A DNA stretch of 11,417 nucleotides, from assembly GCA_036840015.1 (NCBI GenBank), contig DAISVV010000091.1, positions 1-11,417 of the forward strand. Direction: 5' to 3'. Both the position numbers and the translations under genes were made by a program. This document shows, piece by piece, positions 1 through 6,600 of this stretch (the first letter of the stretch is position 1; the number at the start of each line of letters is the position of its first letter). A model generated the notes under the pieces. The model worked only from the letters and a program-made list of their open reading frames with translations. It was not told where the DNA came from and ran no database searches. The DNA is from SZUA-430 sp036840015 (GTDB lineage: Bacteria > Pseudomonadota > Alphaproteobacteria > Micropepsales > Micropepsaceae).

Positions 1-923
1 GTGATCTGGCCCTCGGCATCGAGGCCGTGCTGCCGACCGGACAGGTGTGGAACGGGCTGCGCGCCCTGCGCAAGGACAACACGGGCTACGATCTGAAGAA
101 CCTTCTCATCGGCGCCGAAGGCACGCTTGGCATCATCACGGCAGCCGTGCTCAGGCTCTTCCCGCGCCCGCGCGAGATGGCAACGGCGATCCTGTCGATC
201 GAGAGCGTGGAGGCAGCCCTTCGCCTGCTCAACCGGCTGCGTGACGCAGGACTCTTCGTGACGTCGTTCGAACTGATGTCCGACAACGGCCTCGACTTCG
301 TGCTCCGCCACATCCCCGGGACACGCCGGCCCGTCTCGCTTCCATCTCCCTGGCACGTGCTGGTCGAGGTCTCGCTGTTTGATGCCGCCACCGCCGAGGC
401 CGCACGCCAGGAACTGGCAGCCGCGGCGGGGCTGCCGGGCGTGAGGGATGGAGCCATCGCGCAATCGCAGGCGCAGCGCCAGGAATTCTGGCGCCTGCGC
501 GATGCCATGTCCGAGGCCCAGAAGCCCGAAGGCGCAAGCATCAAGCACGACATCTCCGTGCCCGTCTCGGCAATACCGTCCTTCATCGCCGAGGCATCCC
601 GCGCCGTGTGCAATCTGGTCAAGGGCGCAAGGCCCGTGCCCTTCGGCCACCTGGGCGACGGCAACATCCACTTCAACATCAGCCAGCCGCAGGGCGCCGA
701 CCCGGCAGGCTTCCTCGCGCGCCTGCCCGAGGTCAACGCCATGGTGCACGACATGGTCCACCGCTACGGTGGGTCGATCAGCGCCGAACATGGACTGGGC
801 CAGGCCAAGGTGGACGAGATCACGCGCTACAAGTCTGCGGTCGAAATCGGCACCATGCGGTCAATCAGGCGGGCGCTCGACCCGAACGCCATCATGAACC
901 CCGGCAAGGTGGTCCGCGCCTGA
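1..923 (+). CDS. FAD-binding 2-hydroxyacid dehydrogenase (GlcD/D-lactate/D-2-hydroxyglutarate dehydrogenase family), C-terminal part
   Basis: The gene enters from the left edge. The reading frame is open from base 3 and ends with TGA at 921-923, giving 306 visible residues. Members are usually about 460-480 residues, so most of the N-terminal FAD-binding half lies outside the window. The first visible residues (DLALGIEAVLPTG) are the end of that FAD domain. They are followed by the family signature KDNTGYDLKNLLIGAEGTLG and then the substrate-binding cap domain. The metal-binding motif GHLGDGNIHFN (from about base 645), the EHGLG motif (about base 786) and the C-terminus DPNAIMNPGKV are all intact. 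By family knowledge the protein oxidises a D-2-hydroxyacid (lactate, glycolate or 2-hydroxyglutarate) to the 2-oxoacid using FAD and passes electrons on to an acceptor. The substrate cannot be chosen from the sequence. The internal ATG at base 27 is not the true start, because homologous sequence continues upstream of it. Confidence 0.93.
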   Translation, partial: DLALGIEAVLPTGQVWNGLRALRKDNTGYDLKNLLIGAEGTLGIITAAVLRLFPRPREMATAILSIESVEAALRLLNRLRDAGLFVTSFELMSDNGLDFVLRHIPGTRRPVSLPSPWHVLVEVSLFDAATAEAARQELAAAAGLPGVRDGAIAQSQAQRQEFWRLRDAMSEAQKPEGASIKHDISVPVSAIPSFIAEASRAVCNLVKGARPVPFGHLGDGNIHFNISQPQGADPAGFLARLPEVNAMVHDMVHRYGGSISAEHGLGQAKVDEITRYKSAVEIGTMRSIRRALDPNAIMNPGKVVRA

Positions 924-930
924 GCGCGGA

Positions 931-1914
931 TCACGGATACCTGAGCGCCTTGAGCCCCGCCGCCGCATAGACGCCATCAAGCACTTCCTGCTGCATGATG
1001 ATGGCCTCCCCCTCGGTCGGAACCGGCATCTGCGCCTCGAGGGCAAACAGGATCGTGTCGAGTTGCCACGTATAGGTCGAGATGCGGCTGATGCGAGGAG
1101 AAAGTGTCTTCGGCCCGGCCTTCAGCGTCAGCACGCCAGCATGATGCGGCGCCAGAGGATTGACGAACAGGATCTCGCCCTTGGATCCTTTCACGTGCAG
1201 GCGCGCGGCAAAGGCTTCGCCCGCCGACATTGACGCCGACAGCCGCGCCGTGACAGCTCCGGGAAAGGTCAGCGTGGCTTCCATCTTCTCGTCGACGCCA
1301 CGCGGCGTCAGCGACGCCCGGGCATCGATATGGACAGGCCGCATTCGCAGCATGCTCAGCGTCCAGCTCAGCGGATAGCAGCCAAGGTCCATGAAGGCGC
1401 CGCCACCGGTTTCAGGCTGGTGCCGGATCTCGGTGCCACCGCGATCATCAATCCCGAAATTGAACACGGCGTCGATCGAACTGACGAGGCCGATCTCGCC
1501 GGCATCGATCCAGGCAAGCGCCTGCAGGAACCCCGGATGATAGCGATAGTGAAAGGCCTCGATGACACGCTTGCCCGCGGCCCGTGCCGCAGCAAGCACC
1601 TGCGACGCCTCCCGCACGTTCATGGCGAAGGGCTTTTCGCAAATCACATGCTTGCCGGCCTGAAGTGCCCTGATGCTCCATTCGGCATGCAGGTTGATCG
1701 GCAGAGCGTTGTAGATGATATCGATGTCGGGTGCGCTGACCAGCGCGGCATAGTCCGCATCATGCCGCTTGAAGCCATGCGCTTCGGCAAAGCTGCGCGC
1801 CCGTTCGGGATCGCGGGCCGCGACGGACTGCAGCATCGCCCCCGGCCGTACCCGCGCAGGGTGGACAATGGCGTTCGGCGTGATCCGCGCCGCGCCGAGG
1901 CAGCCTATTCTCAT
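931..1914 (-). CDS. Gfo/Idh/MocA family NAD(P)-dependent oxidoreductase
   Basis: A 327-residue protein of the usual family length. The N-terminal Rossmann fold begins immediately with RIGCLGAARI, a GxGxx(A/R) nucleotide-binding loop. The family signature EKPF is at residues 93-96, with Lys94 as the expected catalytic or cofactor-contacting lysine. The motif GGGAFMDLGCYPL carries Asp176 and Tyr180, in the arrangement of the dihydrodiol dehydrogenase / D-xylose dehydrogenase branch. The C-terminal half is the alpha/beta substrate domain. It probably oxidises or reduces a sugar or cyclic polyol in the cytoplasm; the substrate is not readable. I chose the ATG at 1914 over an in-frame ATG at 1989. 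GGGAGG (1924-1929) sits 9 bases before 1914, and the Rossmann strand starts right at that methionine. The longer form would also run back through the feoA regulatory region. The gene ends 7 bases from the end of the upstream dehydrogenase, tail to tail. Confidence 0.92.
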   Translation of the reverse strand: MRIGCLGAARITPNAIVHPARVRPGAMLQSVAARDPERARSFAEAHGFKRHDADYAALVSAPDIDIIYNALPINLHAEWSIRALQAGKHVICEKPFAMNVREASQVLAAARAAGKRVIEAFHYRYHPGFLQALAWIDAGEIGLVSSIDAVFNFGIDDRGGTEIRHQPETGGGAFMDLGCYPLSWTLSMLRMRPVHIDARASLTPRGVDEKMEATLTFPGAVTARLSASMSAGEAFAARLHVKGSKGEILFVNPLAPHHAGVLTLKAGPKTLSPRISRISTYTWQLDTILFALEAQMPVPTEGEAIIMQQEVLDGVYAAAGLKALRYP

Positions 1915-1923
1915 GGGTGTGAT

Positions 1924-1929
1924 CCTCCC
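1924..1929 (-). promoter_or_regulatory. Ribosome binding site fixing the start of the Gfo/Idh oxidoreductase
   Basis: On the minus strand this reads GGGAGG, nine bases before the ATG at 1914. It supports the shorter 327-residue product rather than the in-frame ATG at 1989, which would lie within the FNR-type regulatory region. Confidence 0.75.
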
Positions 1930-1969
1930 GGATGGCGCGCGAGCGACACCACTTGCGACGGTTTTCCAG

Positions 1970-1983
1970 TTGATACTTGTCAA
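1970..1983 (+). promoter_or_regulatory. FNR/FnrL-type binding site upstream of feoAB
   Basis: The sequence TTGAT-ACTT-GTCAA is a 14-base palindrome that differs from the FNR consensus (TTGAT-N4-ATCAA) at one position. It lies between the divergent oxidoreductase and feoA, centred at 1976.5, about 83 bases before the feoA ATG. FNR-class activators turn on genes under low oxygen. feoAB is a known FNR target in enterobacteria, which fits because Fe2+ is the soluble form of iron without oxygen. Function here is inferred from sequence and position only. Confidence 0.7.
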
Positions 1984-2003
1984 TTGCAAGCGTTAAGACC
2001 GTG

Positions 2004-2009
2004 GCTAAT
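2004..2009 (+). promoter_or_regulatory. Putative -10 element of the feoAB promoter
   Basis: GCTAAT matches TATAAT at four of six positions, and the next possibility, TAATCT at 2006-2011, overlaps it. Either would put the transcription start near 2016-2018. That places the FNR-type palindrome at about -40 to -41.5, the class II activator position. No good -35 element is present, as expected for an activator-dependent promoter. The match is short, so this is a prediction. Confidence 0.4.
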
Positions 2010-2059
2010 CTACTTGCGACCGATTTTCAAGAAATCAGGAAACCCGGGAAGCCCAGTCG

Positions 2060-2290
2060 ATGAAGCTCCACGAACTGAAAGCCCGGCAAAAGGCGCGGAT
2101 CCGGTCAATCGCCACCGGCAGCGAGCAGATGGACATCAAGCTGCGCGAAGTGGGGTTCTCCGAAGGTGACGAGGTCGAGATGGTTGGGGCAGGCCCCCTC
2201 GGTGGACGCACGCTGGCCGTTCGGCTGAACCGCTCCCTGATCGCCTTGCGCACCTCCGAGGCGGAACTTGTCGAGGTCGATCCGGCGTGA
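2060..2290 (+). CDS. feoA: Ferrous iron transport accessory protein FeoA
   Basis: A 76-residue protein of the usual FeoA length. It forms a single SH3-like beta-barrel domain. The recognisable pattern is KLREVGFSEGDEVEMVGAGPLGG, then LNRSLIALRTSEAELVEV. FeoA is a small cytoplasmic protein thought to bind FeoB and support Fe2+ uptake. The ATG at 2060 follows GGGAAG about 8 bases upstream. The stop codon overlaps the feoB start by four bases (GTGA), indicating translational coupling in one operon. Transcription is probably driven from the upstream FNR-type promoter. Confidence 0.96.
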   Translation: MKLHELKARQKARIRSIATGSEQMDIKLREVGFSEGDEVEMVGAGPLGGRTLAVRLNRSLIALRTSEAELVEVDPA

Positions 2291-4107
2291 CCACCTTCCG
2301 CCTCGCCCTCGTCGGCGCACCCAACAGCGGCAAGTCGACCCTCTTCAACGGGCTCACAGGCGGTCGCGCCAAGGTTGCCAACTATGCCGGCGTGACGGGC
2401 GTGCGGCGCAGCGGGCATTTCCAGACACCCGCTGGCCGCGACGTGGAACTGATCGACCTGCCAGGAATCTATGGCCTTTCCGCCCGCTCGCTCGACGAGC
2501 GCATCGCCGTGGACGTGATCAGCGGGACGGCCGGCGCCGACGCCAGGCCGGACGCACTGCTCGTGCTCATGGATGCGGCTGACCTGCGCACCCATCTCCA
2601 TCTCGCACTGCAGCTCAAGTCGCTCGGCCGCCCGATGCTGCTTGTCCTGAACATGATCGACCTCGCAAGCCGCGACGGTGTCGAGATCGACGTGCAGCGC
2701 CTGGAAAGCCTGCTGGGCTTTCCGGTGGTCACCGCCTGCGCCACGCGCAAGGCCGGACGCACAGCCCTCCTGGAAAGGCTCGATGCACTCATCAGCGCAC
2801 CAGTGCCGGCTGAGACAGGGGGCGAAGCCGCCAGCCTCGCAACCATCCAGCGTTCGGCACGGGCGATTGCACGCGAGGTGATCGTGCGCGAACCGCCGAT
2901 GAACAAGGTGACGCGCGCCATCGATGGCGTGGCACTTCACCCCTGGTCAGGCCCGCTGCTTCTCGCCGCAATCCTCTTCCTCGTTTTCCAGGCGGTCTTC
3001 AGCTGGGCCGAACTCCCCATGACATGGATCGAGGACGGCTTTTCCACCCTCGGCCATGCCGTTGCCACCCACGTCCCGGAGGGCTGGCTGCGCGACCTTG
3101 TTGTGGACGGCATCATCGCCGGCATCGGCAGCGTGATCGTCTTCCTGCCGCAGATCGTGATCCTCTTTGCCTTCATCCTGGCCCTCGAGGCTTCGGGCTA
3201 CATGGCACGCGCCGCGTTCCTGATGGATGAATTGATGTTGCGCGTCGGGCTGAACGGCCGCGCTTTCATCCCGCTCCTGTCGTCATTCGCCTGTGCCATC
3301 CCCGGCATGATGTCGGCCCGCACGATTGAAAACGAGAACGACAGGCTGACGACCATCCTCGTGGCGCCGCTGATGACCTGCTCCGCGCGTCTTCCCGTCT
3401 ACACGCTCATCATCGCAGCCTTCATCCCGCCCAGCGCGGTAGGGCCCTTCATCCTTCAGGGCCTTGTCATGTTCGGTCTCTATCTGGCCGGCGTGATCAG
3501 TGCCGTGGGGATGGCCTTCCTGCTCAAGCGCACCCTGACCCGGGGCAAGCCGCAGCCGCTTTTGATGGAGATGCCCACCTACAAGCTCCCCGACCCGGTG
3601 GATTTCGCGATCAACCTCTGGCTCCGCGCGGCATCCTTCGTGGTCCGGGCGGGACGCTTCATCTTCTTTGTCTCGATCATCTTGTGGTTCCTTGCCGCCT
3701 TCCCCACCGACGCGAACGGCATCCGCGAAACCTGGGCCGGCACGATGGGAAGCTGGCTCGAGCCACTTCTGCGCCCCATCGGCTTCAACCTCGAGCTCGC
3801 CATTGCCCTTGTGCCGGGCTTTGCCGCGCGCGAGGTCGCAGTCGGCGCGCTCGGCACGGTCTATGCGATCCACGGAGATGACACCACAGGGCTTGCAACA
3901 GCCCTTCAGGGCGCCTGGTCGCTACCGACCGCGCTCGCCTTTCTGGCCTGGTATGTCTTCGCGCCCCAGTGCATGGCAACGCTGGCAGTCGCCCGAAGGG
4001 AGATGAACTCGTGGCGATGGACCGCCTTCATGTTCATCTACCTCTTCGCGCTTGCCTATGTCGCAGCAGGACTGACCTACTGGACTGCCGTCTGGATCGG
4101 GCTCTGA
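2287..4107 (+). CDS. feoB: Ferrous iron transporter FeoB, compact form
   Basis: A 606-residue inner membrane Fe2+ transporter with an N-terminal GTPase. G1 is GAPNSGKS (10-17), the likely G2 threonine is T37, G3 is DLPG (57-60) and G4 is NMID (122-125). A helical linker leads to the membrane domain from about residue 220. The first gate region has NGRAFIPLLSSFACAIPGMM (323-342) and CSARLPVY with Cys365. The second has VPGFAAREVAVGALG (from 509) and FAPQCMATL with Cys562. These conserved cysteines lie in the proposed iron path. The protein is shorter than the roughly 770-residue enterobacterial FeoB, and no feoC follows. Such compact FeoBs are common. Translation starts at GTG, overlapping the feoA stop, with GAGGT about 10 bases upstream. 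It converges with the FKBP gene. Confidence 0.97.
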   Translation: MTTFRLALVGAPNSGKSTLFNGLTGGRAKVANYAGVTGVRRSGHFQTPAGRDVELIDLPGIYGLSARSLDERIAVDVISGTAGADARPDALLVLMDAADLRTHLHLALQLKSLGRPMLLVLNMIDLASRDGVEIDVQRLESLLGFPVVTACATRKAGRTALLERLDALISAPVPAETGGEAASLATIQRSARAIAREVIVREPPMNKVTRAIDGVALHPWSGPLLLAAILFLVFQAVFSWAELPMTWIEDGFSTLGHAVATHVPEGWLRDLVVDGIIAGIGSVIVFLPQIVILFAFILALEASGYMARAAFLMDELMLRVGLNGRAFIPLLSSFACAIPGMMSARTIENENDRLTTILVAPLMTCSARLPVYTLIIAAFIPPSAVGPFILQGLVMFGLYLAGVISAVGMAFLLKRTLTRGKPQPLLMEMPTYKLPDPVDFAINLWLRAASFVVRAGRFIFFVSIILWFLAAFPTDANGIRETWAGTMGSWLEPLLRPIGFNLELAIALVPGFAAREVAVGALGTVYAIHGDDTTGLATALQGAWSLPTALAFLAWYVFAPQCMATLAVARREMNSWRWTAFMFIYLFALAYVAAGLTYWTAVWIGL

Positions 4108-4134
4108 CCGCGCCGGACCGGGCGGGCACCGGGT

Positions 4135-4638
4135 TTACTTGATCTTGACGAGCTCGACGTCGAACAGCAGCACCTGGTCGCCCTTGATGACGGCACCCTT
4201 GCCGCGACAGCCATAGGCAAGCCCCGAGGGGATGGCGAGTTCGAACTTGTCGCCTTCGCGCATCAGCTCAAGCGCCTCCTGCCAGCCCTTGATCACCTGG
4301 CCGGCTTCAAACTCGATCCCCTGGTTCTGGTCGAACACGGTGCCATCGATCAGCGTGCCGCGATAATTCACCACGACCTGCGAGGCCCACGTGGGCTGGC
4401 GCGTGCCCGTACCCTTGCGGACCACCTTGTACTGGAGCCCGCTCTCGGTCACGACAACACCGGGCTTGGTCTTGTTGGCATCGAGGAAGGCCTGCATGCG
4501 CGCCCAATTGGCTTCGTCGCGGGGCGGACACGCATCGACGGCACGAACCTTCGGCTTGGCATCCTCGGAGGAAAGATCAAACACGCAACCCGTGAGAGAC
4601 AGAGCCGCCACGGCAACAAGGGCAAACCGGCCGAACAT
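4135..4638 (-). CDS. FKBP-type peptidyl-prolyl cis-trans isomerase, predicted lipoprotein
   Basis: A 167-residue protein that should accelerate proline isomerisation during folding of envelope proteins. The N-terminus is a lipoprotein signal peptide ending in the lipobox LTGC (Cys18). Val at +2 suggests outer rather than inner membrane retention. A linker to about residue 65 leads to one FKBP domain (about 67-166). Residues equivalent to the FKBP12 pocket are all present: Tyr92, Phe102, Asp103, Phe110, Val115-Ile116, Trp119, Tyr142 and Phe159. Two features are unusual: the loop after Asp103 is short, and the 80s loop reads AYGCRGKGAVIKGDQ, with Cys144 where an acidic residue is common and a lysine-rich turn replacing the usual IPP(N/G). 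The start at 4638 is preferred to the in-frame ATG at 4716. AGGAGGT lies 10 bases upstream of 4638, and the signal peptide begins there. Confidence 0.93.
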   Translation of the reverse strand: MFGRFALVAVAALSLTGCVFDLSSEDAKPKVRAVDACPPRDEANWARMQAFLDANKTKPGVVVTESGLQYKVVRKGTGTRQPTWASQVVVNYRGTLIDGTVFDQNQGIEFEAGQVIKGWQEALELMREGDKFELAIPSGLAYGCRGKGAVIKGDQVLLFDVELVKIK

Positions 4639-4738
4639 GGATCCAAGGACCTCCTGCTTGAAAAGAGCAGCGGAAACTGCCCCGACGCCCCTGTCAAATG
4701 CAAGCGGCTTGTGCAACCTCTAGGATAGCGAAGAAGTC

Positions 4739-4742
4739 GGAG
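4739..4742 (+). promoter_or_regulatory. Ribosome binding site deciding the GTG start of the SDR gene
   Basis: GGAG lies six bases before the GTG at 4749. The in-frame ATG at 4698 has no purine-rich site and would add 17 residues unlike an SDR N-terminus. Confidence 0.6.
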
Positions 4743-4748
4743 ACCAAA

Positions 4749-5588
4749 GTGACAGGGCAGCCGCGCCAGGCCATCTTCATCACGGGCGCCGCCTCGGGCA
4801 TGGGGCGGGAGACCGCGCTCCTGTTCGCCGGCAGGGGCTGGTTTGTTGGCGCGACAGACGTAAACCACGATGGGCTCAAGACCCTCGAGCAGGTTCTGGG
4901 CTCGGAGAACTGCTGGATCCGCAAGCTTGACGTAACGTCGAAGACGGACTTCGAGACCGCACTCGCGGACTTCTGCGGCAAGTCGGGCGGACGCCTCGAC
5001 CTGATGTGCAACAACGCGGGCATCGGCGAGTCCGGCTGGTTCGAGGACGTACCCTATGACGCCGCCATGCGCGTGGTGCAGATCAACTTCGTAGGCGCGC
5101 TGAATGGTGCCTACGCCGCCCTGCCCTGGCTGAAGAAGACACCCAATTCGCTGCTGTTCACGACATCCTCCTCGTCGGCAACCTACGGCATGCCGCGGAT
5201 TGCGGTCTACGCCGCCACGAAACATGCCGTGAAGGGACTGACCGAGGCCTTGTCTGTCGAGTGGGAGCGCCACGGGGTCCGGGTCGCGGACATCCTGCCG
5301 GGACTGATCGACACCGCGATCCTGCGCTCGACCCCGAACCGGACGGGCGACGTGCCCAAGCCGACCGAGGAACAATTCTACGCCAATGCGCCGAAGAAGG
5401 GCATGTTCCGCCTGATGCCGGCTTCAAGCGTGGCGGAATGCGTCTGGAAGGCCTACCACGGCAATCGCCTGCACTGGTATGTGCCCGCGGAAATCGCCTG
5501 GATCGACCGGATCAAGGGATTTGCGCCCATGTTCATCAGGGCGCAGATCCTGAAGCTCTTTCCCGCCCTGTCGGCCAGGAAGCCCTGA
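4749..5588 (+). CDS. Short-chain dehydrogenase/reductase (SDR), classical type
   Basis: A 279-residue cytoplasmic NAD(P)-dependent oxidoreductase with a complete classical SDR signature. The nucleotide-binding loop is TGAASGMG (12-19) and NNAG is at 88-91. The catalytic set is Asn113, Ser141, Tyr154 and Lys158 (YAATK). The PG motif follows (LPGLIDTAIL). Asp37 at the end of the second strand suggests NAD(H) rather than NADP(H), an inference. The substrate cannot be read. The GTG start is chosen because of GGAG six bases upstream and because the Rossmann fold begins soon after. A weak TAGGAT at 4721-4726 could be its -10, which would place the ATG at 4698 upstream of the transcript. The gene is divergent from the FKBP gene and ends four bases from the stop of the convergent wall hydrolase. 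Confidence 0.92.
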   Translation: MTGQPRQAIFITGAASGMGRETALLFAGRGWFVGATDVNHDGLKTLEQVLGSENCWIRKLDVTSKTDFETALADFCGKSGGRLDLMCNNAGIGESGWFEDVPYDAAMRVVQINFVGALNGAYAALPWLKKTPNSLLFTTSSSSATYGMPRIAVYAATKHAVKGLTEALSVEWERHGVRVADILPGLIDTAILRSTPNRTGDVPKPTEEQFYANAPKKGMFRLMPASSVAECVWKAYHGNRLHWYVPAEIAWIDRIKGFAPMFIRAQILKLFPALSARKP

Positions 5589-5592
5589 GGGC

Positions 5593-6279
5593 TCAGAGAT
5601 GGCGGCCCGGCAGGGGCCGGTAGAAGATATGGGTGCCGATCTCGGCCACCTTGATCATGCGCGAGGCCCAGGAGGGGCTCACATAATCGGCATGGTAGAA
5701 CGTGGCGCCACCGGCGACAGGGTTCACCTTGCCGCCCGTCCGCATGACATTCGCGGCGATCCGAATGGCCTGGCGCCAGGCATCGCGGTCCCGGACGCGG
5801 TCAGCCACGCCATCACAGGTGAACGAGAACTGGCAACCCGTCTTGCGGTGCGAGCCCTCGTAGACCACGCCGCAGATCGTCCGCGGACGACCCGGCACGC
5901 GGGTACGGGCAACGACGACCTCGGCCACGGCCTTCTGGCCAACGGCGCTTTCACCCCGGGCTTCGAAGTAGATCGCGGTCGCAAGACAGTTCTTCTCGCG
6001 AACATAGGTCTGGTAGGAGGGCCGGTTCACGAGGTTGCGCACCACCGTCCGGGGCGTTGCTGCCACCGCCGTCTGGGTCGCCGCCGCCAGGGTCGGCCTC
6101 AGCACTGCGGGAGCAACCGCAGCCTCGACCGTCGCCGCAGTGCTTCCGACCGGCAGGTCGGGCATGACGGGGATGGCTGCCGCGAGCGCACAGGCATACA
6201 CCAGCGAGCCAACGAGAGCCGTCGTCATGATCCGGTTGTTCCGGCGAAAGTGCGCCAGGATTCCATACGTCTTCGCCAT
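5593..6279 (-). CDS. SleB-type cell wall hydrolase, signal-anchored
   Basis: A 228-residue protein with a short cytoplasmic N-terminus (FRRNNR). One hydrophobic segment follows at about 17-37, then an Ala/Val/Pro-rich linker to about residue 90 and a C-terminal Hydrolase_2/SleB domain (about 97-221). The domain shows TAIYFEARGES with Glu106, the expected catalytic glutamate of this lytic transglycosylase-like fold. It also has GQKAVAEVV, ICGVVYEG, CQFSFTCDG and ATFYHADYVSPSWA. It should cleave peptidoglycan glycan strands from the periplasmic face of the inner membrane. The segment usually written VVLNRV reads VVVARTRV here. The start at 6279 has GGAGGT just three bases upstream, which is close spacing. 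The in-frame extension to an ATG at 6537 (86 residues) looks non-protein-like and would start upstream of the predicted transcript. The gene has a long structured leader. Confidence 0.9.
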   Translation of the reverse strand: MAKTYGILAHFRRNNRIMTTALVGSLVYACALAAAIPVMPDLPVGSTAATVEAAVAPAVLRPTLAAATQTAVAATPRTVVRNLVNRPSYQTYVREKNCLATAIYFEARGESAVGQKAVAEVVVARTRVPGRPRTICGVVYEGSHRKTGCQFSFTCDGVADRVRDRDAWRQAIRIAANVMRTGGKVNPVAGGATFYHADYVSPSWASRMIKVAEIGTHIFYRPLPGRHL

Positions 6280-6509
6280 GTGACCTCCATGGTTAGGAAG
6301 GCGTTCACCCCAAGGTTCAGTCCGGGCCCCTTGAGGGGCCTCTTGTTCTCGGAGGGCTGCTTGCAGCCTTTGGGCCAGTAACCACTCCGGCGGTCGCGCC
6401 GGGACCTCTTGCTGGGAAATCAGCCGGACCGGTGCACAACCGTTGCGCGCATCGTTAAGGATGCTTGCAGGGAACGGGTAGTTCCTGTCCCGCTGCGGTG
6501 CAACAAACC
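6280..6509 (-). other. Predicted ~230 nt structured 5' leader of the cell wall hydrolase mRNA
   Basis: This is the region between the predicted transcription start (about 6509) and the hydrolase ATG. It can form three tight GC-rich hairpins with perfect six-base-pair stems: 6387-6392/6397-6402 (loop of 4), 6355-6360/6363-6368 (loop of 2, so it would open slightly) and 6325-6330/6335-6340 (loop of 4). A possible looser stem pairs GCAG-CGGGA with TCCC-TGC near 6465-6500. No U-run follows any of them on the minus strand, so they do not look like simple intrinsic terminators. A ten-codon open frame begins with ATG inside the leader (MRATVVHRSG) but lacks a clear Shine-Dalgarno. It matches no riboswitch class that I recognise. 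Confidence 0.45.
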
Positions 6510-6515
6510 GGGCGT

Positions 6516-6544
6516 TGTATAGGCACGAAGTACTCACGTGTCAG
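6516..6544 (-). promoter_or_regulatory. Predicted sigma-70-type promoter for the cell wall hydrolase gene
   Basis: On the minus strand CTGACA (6544-6539) is followed by a 17-base spacer and TATACA (6521-6516). Each hexamer matches the vegetative consensus at five of six positions with ideal spacing. It lies at the edge of the AT-rich patch and points toward the hydrolase, predicting a start near 6509. It is the best promoter-like sequence in this gap on that strand. Confidence 0.6.
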
Positions 6545-6600
6545 CCCGGGACACACGCAAAACTCTATGTCAAGCTGTCGCACGAAGCACACGGTTACCA

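Larger units (their letters stand above)
1951..2029. repeat. Direct repeat ACTTGCGAC flanking the FNR-type site upstream of feoA
   Basis: ACTTGCGAC occurs exactly at 1951-1959 and 2012-2020, 61 bases apart. The similarity continues as GG-TTTTCCAG versus CGATTTTCAAG. A third, shorter ACTTG (1975-1979) lies between them within the FNR-type palindrome, and TTGCAAG (1984-1990) is a near inverse. The copies straddle the putative feoA promoter, so they could be operators for a second regulator. No named regulator's box is matched with confidence. Confidence 0.5.

Noticed and set aside
2035..2940. 301-codon minus-strand frame opposite feoA/feoB
   Set aside because: It is the antisense shadow of two well recognised genes, with no recognisable motif.
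4692..4697. Exact TTGACA on the minus strand upstream of the FKBP gene
   Set aside because: At 16-18 bases downstream there is no acceptable -10 (TCCGCT at best), so I did not annotate a promoter, although alphaproteobacterial -10 elements can be poor.
5580..5600. CTGAG-GG-CTCAG palindrome over the convergent stops of the SDR and hydrolase genes
   Set aside because: The loop is only two bases and there is no T-run on either strand, so a bidirectional terminator is not supported.
6280..6537. 86-residue in-frame N-terminal extension of the cell wall hydrolase
   Set aside because: The signal-anchor and ribosome binding site fit the start at 6279. The extension encodes the hairpins and begins upstream of the predicted transcription start.
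6568..6573. Exact TTGACA on the minus strand upstream of the hydrolase promoter
   Set aside because: The matching -10 position reads CCCGGG. The CTGACA-N17-TATACA pair just downstream is far better.
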